DNA of 64,000 nucleotides from Nitrospira sp. Its GTDB lineage: Bacteria; Nitrospirota; Nitrospiria; Nitrospirales; Nitrospiraceae. The stretch spans positions 212,264 through 276,263 of the forward strand of contig JALDRG010000007.1 of the NCBI GenBank assembly GCA_031315995.1, given 5' to 3'. The notes below the pieces were generated by a model. It saw only the letters and a list, made by a program, of their open reading frames with translations, was not told the DNA's origin and searched no databases. The position numbers and the translations under genes were made by a program. Shown piece after piece: positions 1 to 8,233 of this stretch (position 1 is its first letter; each line of letters starts with the position of its first letter).

Positions 1-1053
1 ACGATCGTCGAGAAACGTAAAAAGTCGGACGAGGCGGAAAAAAAACGCGAATCGGTTCTGCAAGGGTTACAGTCGTTGGATGAGCGTCTGGTACGGTACC
101 GGCAAGAACACCAAGACGCCGTCAAAAAACTGAAAAAAAAGGATTTGGAAATCGAGCAAATGAGCGTGCAACTGAGCCGTCTGTCGGAACGGATTGAAGA
201 GCGACAGGATGCGATCGCCGCCCGCTTACGGGTTCAGTATATTGAGGGACGGTTTTGGCACCTTAGAACGCTGTTGGCCGCTCGTTCCTCCGGCGACTTT
301 CAGCGGCGGTTCCGGTATCTCTCTGCGGTTACTCAACGAGAGTATGAGATCATGGAAATTTACCGGAGAGATGCCGAGCGCATCGCTGAAGTCGAACGGA
401 GTCGAGAAGACGCACGCCAGGGGATCTTGGCCTATAAGTCCAGTATGGAGGAAAAACTGGCCAAGATTCAGAAACTCAAAAAACAGAAACGAGTGTATCT
501 CGCCAGAATTACTCAAGAAAAAGATTCACATGATCGAGCCGTGGAGGAGCTGGAGCGTTCTGCTACCCGAGTCGACAGTTTGCTGAAGGAACTGGAAACC
601 AGACGTCGGGCGGCGCTGGCGGCCCGCCCTCCGTCTGCAGCAGGCGGGCTTCGCGCGTTACGAGGGACTCTTCTCTGGCCGACCGAAGGGCAAGTGGTGT
701 CCTACTTTGGACGGCAGAAGCATCCGACCTTTAATACCTATATTCAGCGAAAAGGGATTGAGATTCGCGCTGCGGAAGGGAGTAATATACGGTCGGTGCT
801 TGCCGGCCAGGTTGTCTATGCAGACTGGTTGAAAGGCTACGGACTCGTTATAATCATGGACCATGCCAATGGGGTCTTTTCGCTGTATGCCCATGCGTCA
901 AAAATCTTGACGTCGGTGGGGGCCAGGATTGAAGCCGGGGACACGATCGGTGAAACCGGCGACACGGGCATGACGGGTGAGAATACGCTCTATTTTGAGC
1001 TGCGCGAGGGGGCTGAACCGGTGGATCCCTTGGTGTGGTTATCAAAACGGTAG
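1..1053 (+). CDS. envC: EnvC-like murein hydrolase activator (5' truncated by window edge)
   Basis: The frame is open from the first base, so the N-terminus lies outside the window; 350 residues are visible. The first ~200 are a charged Lys/Glu/Arg-rich coiled coil, followed by a LytM/M23 domain (about 220-345). The zinc ligands of active M23 enzymes are lost: the first motif reads KGIEIRA where HxxxD is expected, and the last reads LYFELR where HxH is expected. This degeneracy is typical of EnvC, which activates cell-division amidases in the periplasm rather than cutting peptidoglycan. The gene lies 26 bp upstream of ctpA, a common pairing. An ftsEX pair just upstream would be expected but cannot be seen. 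Confidence 0.85.
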   Translation, partial: TIVEKRKKSDEAEKKRESVLQGLQSLDERLVRYRQEHQDAVKKLKKKDLEIEQMSVQLSRLSERIEERQDAIAARLRVQYIEGRFWHLRTLLAARSSGDFQRRFRYLSAVTQREYEIMEIYRRDAERIAEVERSREDARQGILAYKSSMEEKLAKIQKLKKQKRVYLARITQEKDSHDRAVEELERSATRVDSLLKELETRRRAALAARPPSAAGGLRALRGTLLWPTEGQVVSYFGRQKHPTFNTYIQRKGIEIRAAEGSNIRSVLAGQVVYADWLKGYGLVIIMDHANGVFSLYAHASKILTSVGARIEAGDTIGETGDTGMTGENTLYFELREGAEPVDPLVWLSKR

Positions 1054-1079
1054 GCCTCGGGAAGGAAGGAACCCACGTT

Positions 1080-2429
1080 ATGGAAGAGCGGCGGAGCCGA
1101 CGGTGGTTATATCTGTTGCTGATGGTGACGGTAGCCCTTGGAATCGGCATTGTGCTGGAGAAGGGATTGGAGCGGACCGGCCACGCATCTGAGGCGTATG
1201 AGGAGTTGCGGACCTTTTCCGAGGTCTTGACACAGGTGCAAAAGCTCTATGTTGACGATACGAAGGTGAAGGACCTCGTGCAGGGCGCGATTCGTGGGAT
1301 GCTTTCAACCCTGGATCCCCATTCGGCCTACATGACGCCTGACATGTATAAAGAAATGCAGGTCGAGACAAAAGGCGAGTTTGGTGGGGTTGGGATTCAA
1401 ATTGGCGTGAAAGAGAATCGGTTGGCCGTCATCTCCCCGATCGAGGGAACGCCTGCCTATCGGGCGGGTATCAAAGCCGGCGATTTCATTACCAAGGTGA
1501 ACGATGAGCCCACGAAAGACTTGACGCTGATGGATGCGGTGCAGAAAATGCGCGGCCCGAAAGGCACCAAGGTGAATCTCACCATCCAGCGCGACGGTGC
1601 GGCGGACCCACTGGCGTTTTCGCTGGTGCGGGACACTATCAAAATTGAAAGCGTGAAGTTCAAAGTGCTCGATAACACGATTGGCTATGTGCGCTTGACG
1701 CAGTTCCAGGAAGCCACGGGACGAGACCTGACCCGGGCGCTCAAGCAATTCAAGGAGCAGAAGGTTCAGGGCACGATTCTCGACTTGCGGAACAATCCTG
1801 GCGGTCTGTTGACGGCGGCTGTGGACGTGTCGGAACAGTTCGTTGGGAACGGGAAGCTGATCGTCTATACGAAGGGCCGTGAGGGAAAGAAGGATGAGTG
1901 GTTCTCCAAGACGAAGGAGACGCTGGAAGATTCCCCAATGATCATCCTGGTGAACGAAGGGTCCGCCAGCGCATCGGAGATTGTCGCCGGTGCCTTGCAA
2001 GATTGGGGAAGGGCCGTCATTGTCGGGACCACCTCATTCGGGAAGGGGTCCGTGCAGACGATTTTGCCGCTCGGCGACGGCTCGGGACTCCGTCTCACGA
2101 CCGCCAAGTACTACACCCCGAAGGGTCGTTCCATCCAGTCGACCGGTATCACCCCGGACATCGTGGTGAAACTGCAGGCACAGACGGTCGCTAAGGCGGG
2201 CGACAAAGATGGAAAAGAGTCTGAGCCAAAGACGGCCAAAGCGCCTGCGGCGACAAAAGATCCGTCGCCTTCGTCAAAACCTGGGGAAGAGCCTCCGCAC
2301 AAGAACGGAGCGGTGTCGGTAGGCGATGCGGCCGGGGACATCTCGGTCGAGGACGACGTTCAACTTCAAAAGGCCGTTGAACTGCTGAAAACGTGGAAGA
2401 TCTTTAAGGATCTGCGTCCGGCGGCATAA
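1080..2429 (+). CDS. ctpA: C-terminal processing peptidase, S41 family
   Basis: Periplasmic, membrane-anchored serine protease of 449 residues. One N-terminal hydrophobic segment (about 10-27) acts as signal anchor. It is followed by a PDZ domain (about 95-180) and the S41 catalytic domain. The Ser/Lys dyad is visible as GSASASE (Ser ~297) and SFGKGS (Lys ~322), with the usual 25-residue spacing. A low-complexity Lys/Pro/Ala tail (about 370-425) precedes a short C-terminal helix. The ATG at 1080 was chosen over an upstream GTG at 1035 because GGAAGGA lies just upstream. Likely cotranscribed with the EnvC homologue. The 3' end overlaps the convergent HHH gene by 26 bp. Confidence 0.93.
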   Translation: MEERRSRRWLYLLLMVTVALGIGIVLEKGLERTGHASEAYEELRTFSEVLTQVQKLYVDDTKVKDLVQGAIRGMLSTLDPHSAYMTPDMYKEMQVETKGEFGGVGIQIGVKENRLAVISPIEGTPAYRAGIKAGDFITKVNDEPTKDLTLMDAVQKMRGPKGTKVNLTIQRDGAADPLAFSLVRDTIKIESVKFKVLDNTIGYVRLTQFQEATGRDLTRALKQFKEQKVQGTILDLRNNPGGLLTAAVDVSEQFVGNGKLIVYTKGREGKKDEWFSKTKETLEDSPMIILVNEGSASASEIVAGALQDWGRAVIVGTTSFGKGSVQTILPLGDGSGLRLTTAKYYTPKGRSIQSTGITPDIVVKLQAQTVAKAGDKDGKESEPKTAKAPAATKDPSPSSKPGEEPPHKNGAVSVGDAAGDISVEDDVQLQKAVELLKTWKIFKDLRPAA

Positions 2430-2898
2430 CCGATGGGGACTCTTCGGCTCGTCGGCGGATTGCGGCGAGCAGTGCTTCTTCCGACCCGGAAAAGCCTGGT
2501 TGCGTCCTGAGTAGATGTGACGCAACCAGGCTTTCCAGATCGGGCAAGGTGCGGATGTTCAGACGGAAATATAAGTAACTCACCAGCGCATCGGAGAGGC
2601 CAGGCAAAGAGGCCCAGCCGGCCACTTCCACCGGCAAGGGGGTCTTCAATTCTTCGTAGGCGTGAATCGTCCCCGTTGCGAGAAACTCTTCAATCTTTTT
2701 CGCCAAGTCCCGCCCGATTCCCGGAAGCTCCTGCAGGTGATGCCGAGCGGCCAGCTCAGCCAGATTGCCCGTAATCGTCAGAATCGAGTCGGCCGCCTTG
2801 CGGTACGCGCGCACACGGTAGGGGTTGGCACGCTGGGCCGCCAACAGGTTGGCCATTGCGCGAAAGATCTGGGCAAGTTGATGTGTACGGTCATCCAT
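2404..2898 (-). CDS. Helix-hairpin-helix protein, DNA polymerase X N-terminal-like
   Basis: A protein of 164 residues. Its first ~85 residues match the HHH_8 fold found at the N-terminus of family X DNA polymerases and PHP-linked enzymes: an IFRAMANLLAAQ helix, then NPYRVRAYRKAA, then the hairpin LPGIGRDLAKKIEEFL. The C-terminal half has a second degenerate HhH-like region (LPGLSDALVSYLYF) and no polymerase or nuclease motifs. It probably binds DNA non-specifically; its process is unknown. The ATG at 2898 was chosen because the fold begins there; in-frame ATGs at 2922 and 2928 are alternatives. It is convergent with ctpA and divergent from thiS. Confidence 0.75.
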   Translation of the reverse strand: MDDRTHQLAQIFRAMANLLAAQRANPYRVRAYRKAADSILTITGNLAELAARHHLQELPGIGRDLAKKIEEFLATGTIHAYEELKTPLPVEVAGWASLPGLSDALVSYLYFRLNIRTLPDLESLVASHLLRTQPGFSGSEEALLAAIRRRAEESPSVMPPDADP

Positions 2899-2951
2899 CG
2901 TCGTGCGCGAGTCGAGTTGCATGGACATTGTGCGAGTATTGAGGCGTAAAC

Positions 2952-2965
2952 GGCAAGGCCTTGCC
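2952..2965. promoter_or_regulatory. Perfect 14-bp palindrome upstream of the thi promoter
   Basis: GGCAAGGCCTTGCC is a perfect palindrome ending 9 bp before the predicted -35 box of the thiS promoter, in the divergent space between the HHH gene and thiS. The placement fits an operator for a dimeric regulator, but the sequence matches no site I can name. Confidence 0.35.
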
Positions 2966-2974
2966 ACGGCTTGG

Positions 2975-3004
2975 TTGACAACCAGTTTTCCCGTTTCATA
3001 GGAT
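2975..3004 (+). promoter_or_regulatory. Sigma70-like promoter for thiS-thiG-thiE
   Basis: TTGACA at 2975-2980 (perfect -35), an 18-bp spacer and TAGGAT at 2999-3004 (4/6 to the -10 consensus) stand directly upstream of thiS. The leader would be only about 20 nt, too short for a TPP riboswitch. Confidence 0.55.
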
Positions 3005-3029
3005 GATCCGGAACAGTTGAGGTGCTGCG

Positions 3030-3236
3030 GTGTTTATTCAGGTGAATGGTGAATCTCGTGGAATCGGCGAAGGGCAGACAGTCGCGGCCTTGTTGCAGGA
3101 GTTGGATATTCGCGCTGATCGCGTCGCCGTCGAATTGAATTTGGAGATTCTGGATCGGAAGGATTTCGAGACCCGCAGCCTCTGCGAGGGAGATCGGGTT
3201 GAGATATTGAGCTTCATTGGCGGCGGAGCGGAGTAA
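3030..3236 (+). CDS. thiS: Sulfur carrier protein ThiS with extended tail
   Basis: A 68-residue ubiquitin-fold protein that carries thiocarboxylate sulfur to ThiG for thiazole synthesis. It is recognised by length, the ThiS pattern (VNGESRGI..., [10 protein letters not shown]) and its position 8 bp before thiG. The start is GTG at 3030. The odd feature is the C-terminus: ThiS normally ends in Gly-Gly because that terminal carboxylate is adenylated by ThiF. Here the protein reads SFIGGGAE before the stop, so two residues cap the Gly-Gly. Either a protease exposes the tail, as known for a few other sulfur carriers such as QbsE, or processing is tolerated in this lineage. No such protease is visible nearby. 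Confidence 0.9.
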   Translation: MFIQVNGESRGIGEGQTVAALLQELDIRADRVAVELNLEILDRKDFETRSLCEGDRVEILSFIGGGAE

Positions 3237-3244
3237 CCCCATTT

Positions 3245-4024
3245 ATGGATACGATCAACGATCGGTTAGTGATTGCGGGCCGGGAGTTTAAGTCTCGTCT
3301 GTGGGTCGGCACCGGCAAATATAAAGATTTTGTGGAGACTAAAAAGGCGATCGATGCCTCCGGAGCGGATGTCGTGACCGTGGCGGTGCGTCGTGTGAAC
3401 ATTACGGATCGCTCGAAGGATAATCTCCTGGATTATCTCGATCCGAAGAAATACATCATTTTGCCGAACACGGCCGGCTGTTACACCGTCGAGGATGCGG
3501 TCCGATATGCTCGGTTGGCGCGTGCGGCCGGCGTGTCCGATCTGGTCAAGCTGGAAGTGCTGGGCGACGAAAAGACGCTGTTCCCAGACACGGCAGGATT
3601 GATCGAAGCGGCCAAGATTCTTATCAAAGAAGGGTTCATTGTGCTGCCCTATACGAACGACGATCCGATCGTCGCCAAGAAGCTGGTGGATATCGGTTGC
3701 CCGGCCGTGATGCCGCTGGCCGCTCCAATCGGCTCCGGCCTCGGAATCCGCAACCCGTACAATCTTAAGATCATCATGGAAACGGTCAAGGTGCCGATCA
3801 TTGTCGATGCCGGTGTCGGAACGGCGTCCGATGCCGCGCTGGCGATGGAATATGGTGCGGATGCAGTCTTGATGAATACTGCCATTGCCGGTGCGCAGGA
3901 TCCTCTCGCGATGGCCGAAGCTATGAAGTATGCCGTCTGGGCCGGCCGACTGGCCTATAAAGCCGGACGTATCCCGCGGAAACTCTACGCAACCGCGAGC
4001 AGCCCGATTGAGGGCATGCTGTAA
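3245..4024 (+). CDS. thiG: Thiazole synthase
   Basis: A cytoplasmic TIM-barrel enzyme of 259 residues that condenses 1-deoxy-D-xylulose 5-phosphate, dehydroglycine and ThiS-thiocarboxylate into the thiazole phosphate of thiamine. The family blocks are clear: the [11 protein letters not shown]-terminus, LPNTAGCY, the Schiff-base lysine in [26 protein letters not shown], and the phosphate-binding [21 protein letters not shown]. Length is normal. It follows thiS directly and precedes thiE, so the three form a thiazole/coupling operon. thiF and the dehydroglycine-forming enzyme (ThiO or ThiH) are not in the window. Confidence 0.96.
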   Translation: MDTINDRLVIAGREFKSRLWVGTGKYKDFVETKKAIDASGADVVTVAVRRVNITDRSKDNLLDYLDPKKYIILPNTAGCYTVEDAVRYARLARAAGVSDLVKLEVLGDEKTLFPDTAGLIEAAKILIKEGFIVLPYTNDDPIVAKKLVDIGCPAVMPLAAPIGSGLGIRNPYNLKIIMETVKVPIIVDAGVGTASDAALAMEYGADAVLMNTAIAGAQDPLAMAEAMKYAVWAGRLAYKAGRIPRKLYATASSPIEGML

Positions 4025-4152
4025 GTCCTCCTGAATAACGCATCCTGAGTGTGGCCGGCGGGACTGAGAGTACACGTCAGTGATGCACGAGAGGCCATCA
4101 TTCGAGACATCGCAGCCAGCCGGCATCATCCATCATCCAGAACATTTCCGGA

Positions 4153-4779
4153 ATGCCCTCCGTCGACTTCCGTCTGTATTTAGTCACTGATCGTCACCAG
4201 ACCGCCGGGCGGCCGCTGCTCTCGGTGGTCGGACGAGCTGTGCGCGCCGGTGTGCGCGCGGTCCAGTTGCGTGAACGCGATCTTCCGATCCGTGGGCTGC
4301 TCGCGCTGGCGAGGGACCTGCAGCGTGAGTTGCCGGACACCAAATTGTTGATCAATGACCGCGTCGATGTGGCGCTGGGATTGCCCTGCCAGGGAGCGCA
4401 TCTGCGGGAGAGCAGTTTGCCCGCCTCGGTGGTGCGAGGGCTGTTGGCGCCCTCGCAGTTGATGGGACTTTCTGTCCATTCCATCGAGGGTGCGGTTTCT
4501 GCAGAACGCCAAGGCGCGGATTTTTTGGTGCTCGGCCCGATTTATGACACGCCTTCGAAGCGTGAATTCGGGCCGCCGCTTGGTCTGCGGATACTGGAAC
4601 AGGCCGCGCGCACTGTGACTATTCCGATTTTTGCTATCGGTGGAATCACCGCCGTACGTGCGCGCGAGGTGCGACAAGCGGGAGGATTCGGGGTCGCGGT
4701 GTTGTCCGCCATCTTGAGCGCGTCGAATGTCGAACAGGCAACCGAAGAACTGCTTGCCGCGATGGAAATCGAACCCTGA
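4153..4779 (+). CDS. thiE: Thiamine-phosphate synthase
   Basis: A 208-residue cytoplasmic TIM barrel that joins HMP-pyrophosphate and thiazole phosphate to give thiamine phosphate. Visible family motifs are LYLVTDR, VQLRERDL, LLINDRVDVAL, GAHLRE, the LGPIYDTPSKR block and the phosphate-binding FAIGGITAVRAREV. It lies 128 bp after thiG. That gap contains CTGAGAG, which superficially recalls a TPP riboswitch, but the rest of that motif is absent. The product is the substrate of ThiL, whose gene is also in the window (20897-21952). Confidence 0.94.
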   Translation: MPSVDFRLYLVTDRHQTAGRPLLSVVGRAVRAGVRAVQLRERDLPIRGLLALARDLQRELPDTKLLINDRVDVALGLPCQGAHLRESSLPASVVRGLLAPSQLMGLSVHSIEGAVSAERQGADFLVLGPIYDTPSKREFGPPLGLRILEQAARTVTIPIFAIGGITAVRAREVRQAGGFGVAVLSAILSASNVEQATEELLAAMEIEP

Positions 4780-4805
4780 CGACGTCTCTGACTGTGGGGT
4801 TTCAT

Positions 4806-4821
4806 ATTGTGGTGTCACAAT
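4806..4821. promoter_or_regulatory. Inverted repeat ATTGTG-N4-CACAAT upstream of the proteasome promoter
   Basis: Perfect 6-bp arms (4806-4811 and 4816-4821) flank GTGT, and the repeat ends 27 bp before the -35 box of the predicted mpa promoter. The position suits an activator or a distal repressor site. The half-sites resemble CRP/FNR-class TGTG...CACA, but the spacing is 2 bp shorter than that class. Confidence 0.35.
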
Positions 4822-4848
4822 GCACGGATGTGCCGATGGCCGCTACCA

Positions 4849-4877
4849 TTGACCACCCCATATGTGGATGATAGAAT
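4849..4877 (+). promoter_or_regulatory. Sigma70-like promoter of the proteasome cluster
   Basis: TTGACC at 4849-4854, a 17-bp spacer and TAGAAT at 4872-4877 (5/6 matches in each box) give a good housekeeping promoter about 60 bp upstream of the mpa/ARC ATG. It probably drives mpa-dop-prcB-prcA, which are tightly spaced. Confidence 0.6.
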
Positions 4878-4937
4878 CCGAAAAAGAAGAGATGACCGTC
4901 ACTGACAGGGATTTCAATCGATCCGACGAGTGGGGCG

Positions 4938-6707
4938 ATGGCCGAATCAAAAGGGAGTTCAGGCCGACTCCGGTCCTTCCGTGATTCCGTCAAGCGCCTC
5001 ACTCAGTCACTTTCTGACGGAGAGGGAGTCGTGACGCACAAGAACGACGAACATACGCGCGAGGTTGAAAAACTTCGCATCCAAATTCAGTCCATGGAGG
5101 AGGAGATTCGGCGGCTCTACCAATCACGCTACCAGCTCGAACAAACGACGAAACAGAACGAAAAACTCGTCGCAACTCTCCAAGAAGCCAAATCTCAAAT
5201 CGAAGCGTTGCGGGCCGAAGTCGAAAAATTGACGGCTCCGCCCTCGACTTACGGCATTTTTTCAAGCCTGGATACCGATGGCACCGGGAATGTCTACGTG
5301 TCCGGTCGCAAGATGAAGGTGAGTCTCCATCCCTCCATCAAAGCGAAGCAGCTTCGCAAAGGGCAAGAAGTTATTCTCAACGAAGCATTGAATGTCATTG
5401 AGGTGCGTGGGTTCGATGTGCAGGGCGAGGTCGTGCGCTTAAAGGATGTTTTGGACGGGAATCGAGCATTGGTCACCTTGCATTTCGATGAGGAAAAAGT
5501 GGCCGAGCTCGGCGAACCATTGCTGAGCGAGCGCCTCAGCGTCGGCGACCATCTGTTGTACGATCCGCGCTCGGGCTGCGTCATCGAAAAGCTGCCGAAG
5601 TCGGAGGCCGAAGAACTGGTGCTCGAAGAAGTGCCGGATGTGGACTACGAGCATATCGGGGGCCTCCAGCGGGAAATCGAGCAGGTGCGTGACGCGGTCG
5701 AGCTCCCGTTTCTCTATCCGCACATTTTTTCGAACTACAAACTGAGCGCTCCGAAGGGTGTCCTGCTTTACGGCCCGCCGGGATGCGGCAAGACCTTGAT
5801 CGCCAAGGCCGTAGCGAGTTCAATCGCCAAAAAACTCGGTCATTTAAAGGATAAACAGCTGCGCAGCTACTTTCTTCACGTGAAGGGCCCTGAACTGCTG
5901 AATAAGTATGTCGGTGAGTCGGAGCGGCAGGTGCGCGAGGTGTTTAAGAAGGCCAAGGAGCGGGCCGACGACGGCCATCCGGTGATCGTGTTTTTCGACG
6001 AAATGGACGCGTTGTTCCGCACGCGCGGCACCGGCATCTCCTCGGACATTGAGTCGACCATCGTGCCGCAGTTCTTGTCTGAGATCGACGGTGTGGAGCG
6101 CCTGACCAACGTCATCGTCATCGGTGCCAGCAACCGGCAAGATTTGATCGATCCGGCCGTCCTGCGCGCGGGTCGCTTGGATGTGAAGGTGAAAGTCGGT
6201 CGTCCCGATGCCACGGCGGCTCGGGATATTTTCTCCAAATATGTCTCGGCCGATCTGCCGTTTGCTGAGGACGATCTGAAGCGACATGGCGGAGATGCCC
6301 GCGCACTCGTCGAGTCCCTCATGAATATGACGGTCGATGCCATGTATGCGACGACGGATGAAAATAAGTTCATCGAAGTCACGTATGCGAACGGCGAGAA
6401 GGAAGTGCTGTACTTCAAGGACTTTGCCAGCGGCGCCTTAATCGAGGGCATCGTGTCGCGCGCGAAGAAGTTCGCCGTGAAGCGGGCGATTGCTCAAGAG
6501 GGAACCGGCCTGCGGGCCGAGGATCTGATCCGAGCGATCCGTGAAGAATTCAAAGAGCACGAAGACTTGCCCAACACGACCAATCCCGACGATTGGGCGA
6601 AGGTCGCCGGCAAAAAGGGCGAGAAGATTGTGCATCTTCGGACGATCAGCGGCGGGCTGGCCGAGGCGCGCCAAATTGAAACAGTCAACACCGGGCACTA
6701 CCTGTAG
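4938..6707 (+). CDS. mpa: Proteasome-associated AAA ATPase (Mpa/ARC)
   Basis: A hexameric unfoldase of 589 residues that captures tagged proteins, unfolds them and feeds them into the 20S core. The N-terminal coiled coil (about 35-100) is the tag-binding arm in Mpa. Two OB-type domains follow (about 105-235), then the AAA module with Walker A GPPGCGKT (~279) and Walker B VFFDEMDAL (~351). The protein ends in GHYL, matching the C-terminal HbYX-like GQYL with which Mpa docks onto the proteasome. Length is close to actinobacterial Mpa. It is the first gene of the cluster, 13 bp before dop. The ATG at 4938 has only a weak ribosome site. Confidence 0.95.
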   Translation: MAESKGSSGRLRSFRDSVKRLTQSLSDGEGVVTHKNDEHTREVEKLRIQIQSMEEEIRRLYQSRYQLEQTTKQNEKLVATLQEAKSQIEALRAEVEKLTAPPSTYGIFSSLDTDGTGNVYVSGRKMKVSLHPSIKAKQLRKGQEVILNEALNVIEVRGFDVQGEVVRLKDVLDGNRALVTLHFDEEKVAELGEPLLSERLSVGDHLLYDPRSGCVIEKLPKSEAEELVLEEVPDVDYEHIGGLQREIEQVRDAVELPFLYPHIFSNYKLSAPKGVLLYGPPGCGKTLIAKAVASSIAKKLGHLKDKQLRSYFLHVKGPELLNKYVGESERQVREVFKKAKERADDGHPVIVFFDEMDALFRTRGTGISSDIESTIVPQFLSEIDGVERLTNVIVIGASNRQDLIDPAVLRAGRLDVKVKVGRPDATAARDIFSKYVSADLPFAEDDLKRHGGDARALVESLMNMTVDAMYATTDENKFIEVTYANGEKEVLYFKDFASGALIEGIVSRAKKFAVKRAIAQEGTGLRAEDLIRAIREEFKEHEDLPNTTNPDDWAKVAGKKGEKIVHLRTISGGLAEARQIETVNTGHYL

Positions 6708-6720
6708 CGCGCGATATTTC

Positions 6721-8220
6721 ATGAACCAGACTCCTTCTCACAATCTGTCCCGTGTGATCGGCACGGAGACCGAATTCGGTATCGCCAGTCGCGATCCGAA
6801 TGCGGCCGATCCGGTCGCGAACTCTATTCATCTCATCGGGCACTATCCGAATCTGCCGGCGCCTCACGCGGTGTGGGATTATGAGAATGAAAACCCCTTG
6901 CTGGATGCACGCGGGTTCGAGGTGGATGGTGAACGCGAGCGGCCTGGACCGGACTACAATCGGCAGTTGAATAAAGTCTTGGCGAACGGCGGTCGTCTCT
7001 ATGTCGATGGCGCGCATCCTGAATATTCCACGCCGGAATGTATCAACGCCAGGGAAGTGGTGGCATTCGAGCGAGTCGGAGAGCGGATCGTTGCGCAGGC
7101 CTTGGATAGTATTACCAAGGCGCGTGGACGGGATCAGTTCGTTCTATATAAGAATAATTCCGACGGCAAGGGCAACAGCTACGGGTATCATGAGAACTAC
7201 CTCGTGTCGCGAACGGTTCCGTTCGAACGCATCACGCAGGTGCTCACGCCGTTCTTCGTCACGCGGCCCATTTATGCCGGATCGGGCAAGGTCGGTGCGG
7301 AAAACCAGACCGGTCCCGTCGAGTATCAGATTTCGCAACGGGCCGACTTTTTCGAAACCCTCGTCGATCTCAACACGATGGTTCGGCGACCGATCATCAA
7401 TACGCGCGACGAACCGCATTCCGATTCGGCGAAATACCGACGGCTTCACGTGATCGTCGGGGATGCCAATATGGCGGAGGTGTCGACGTACCTCAAAGTC
7501 GGAACCTTGGCGATCGTGCTCGAGTTGCTTGAGGCCGGAGCCGAGCTTCCTCGGATCAGTCTCGCGGACCCGGTGAGTGCCATCAAGCAGGTGTCCCGGG
7601 ACGTGCGGGTGAAGGACAGTCTCAAGCTGACCGATGGAAGCGCGTCGACTGCGATTGCCGTGCAGCGGGCATACCTCAAGGCTGCTCAGAGCTACTATGC
7701 CTGCCATGAACTGAACCAGGTGACGAAGGACGTGCTGGTCCGGTGGGAAGATGTGCTCGACCGTCTGGAGCGCGACCCTCGGTCATTGGTGCGGGAGTTG
7801 GATTGGGTCGCGAAGCGGTACTTGATTGAATCCTATATGGAGCGAAAATCCTGTGGTTGGGACGATCCGCGTATACGTCTGATGGATTTCCAATATCATG
7901 ATGTCCGTCCAGAAAAGGGGTTGTATTACACGCTGGAGCGCAGTCATAGCATCGAACGAGTGGTGTTGGACCATGAGATCGTTCGGGCTGAGCTGAATCC
8001 GCCGGTGGGAACCAGGGCATATTTCAGGGGCCAGTGCGTCAAGAAATACCCGAATGCCGTCTACGGGGCGAGTTGGACGTCCGTGTTGTTTGATATCGGG
8101 CAGAACAAGATCAAGAAAATTCCCTTGATGGATCCCCTGCGAGGGACTGAAGCGCTCACGGGAGAGCTGTTGGCCCAAGCGGAGACCGCGGCCGCGCTGC
8201 TCGCAAAACTTTCGACTTGA
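6721..8220 (+). CDS. dop: Deamidase/depupylase Dop
   Basis: A 499-residue carboxylate-amine-ligase-fold enzyme. In Pup systems it deamidates the tag's C-terminal Gln to Glu and also removes the tag from substrates. The N-terminus IGTETEFGIA carries the metal-binding Glu. HPEYSTPEC, KNNSDGKGNSYG and the NTRDEPH block are shared with PafA. Its longer N-terminal region and first position in the cluster separate it from the PafA paralogue at 9875. The ATG at 6721 was chosen because the family begins there; the frame is open further upstream inside mpa. A gap of only 13 bp separates it from prcB, so no tag gene fits between them. Confidence 0.93.
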   Translation: MNQTPSHNLSRVIGTETEFGIASRDPNAADPVANSIHLIGHYPNLPAPHAVWDYENENPLLDARGFEVDGERERPGPDYNRQLNKVLANGGRLYVDGAHPEYSTPECINAREVVAFERVGERIVAQALDSITKARGRDQFVLYKNNSDGKGNSYGYHENYLVSRTVPFERITQVLTPFFVTRPIYAGSGKVGAENQTGPVEYQISQRADFFETLVDLNTMVRRPIINTRDEPHSDSAKYRRLHVIVGDANMAEVSTYLKVGTLAIVLELLEAGAELPRISLADPVSAIKQVSRDVRVKDSLKLTDGSASTAIAVQRAYLKAAQSYYACHELNQVTKDVLVRWEDVLDRLERDPRSLVRELDWVAKRYLIESYMERKSCGWDDPRIRLMDFQYHDVRPEKGLYYTLERSHSIERVVLDHEIVRAELNPPVGTRAYFRGQCVKKYPNAVYGASWTSVLFDIGQNKIKKIPLMDPLRGTEALTGELLAQAETAAALLAKLST

Positions 8221-8233
8221 CTGCGACAATTGA

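Noticed and set aside
4040..4130. CTGAGAG-containing stretch between thiG and thiE resembling a TPP riboswitch
   Set aside because: Only the short CUGAGA element matches; the second conserved half of the riboswitch (the CCUGAUCUGG...GCGNAGGGA region) is missing, and the element is inside the operon.
4892..4981. 29-codon ORF overlapping the start of mpa as a possible tag protein
   Set aside because: It ends in Leu-Pro, has no Gly-Glu/Gln terminus and overlaps mpa out of frame.
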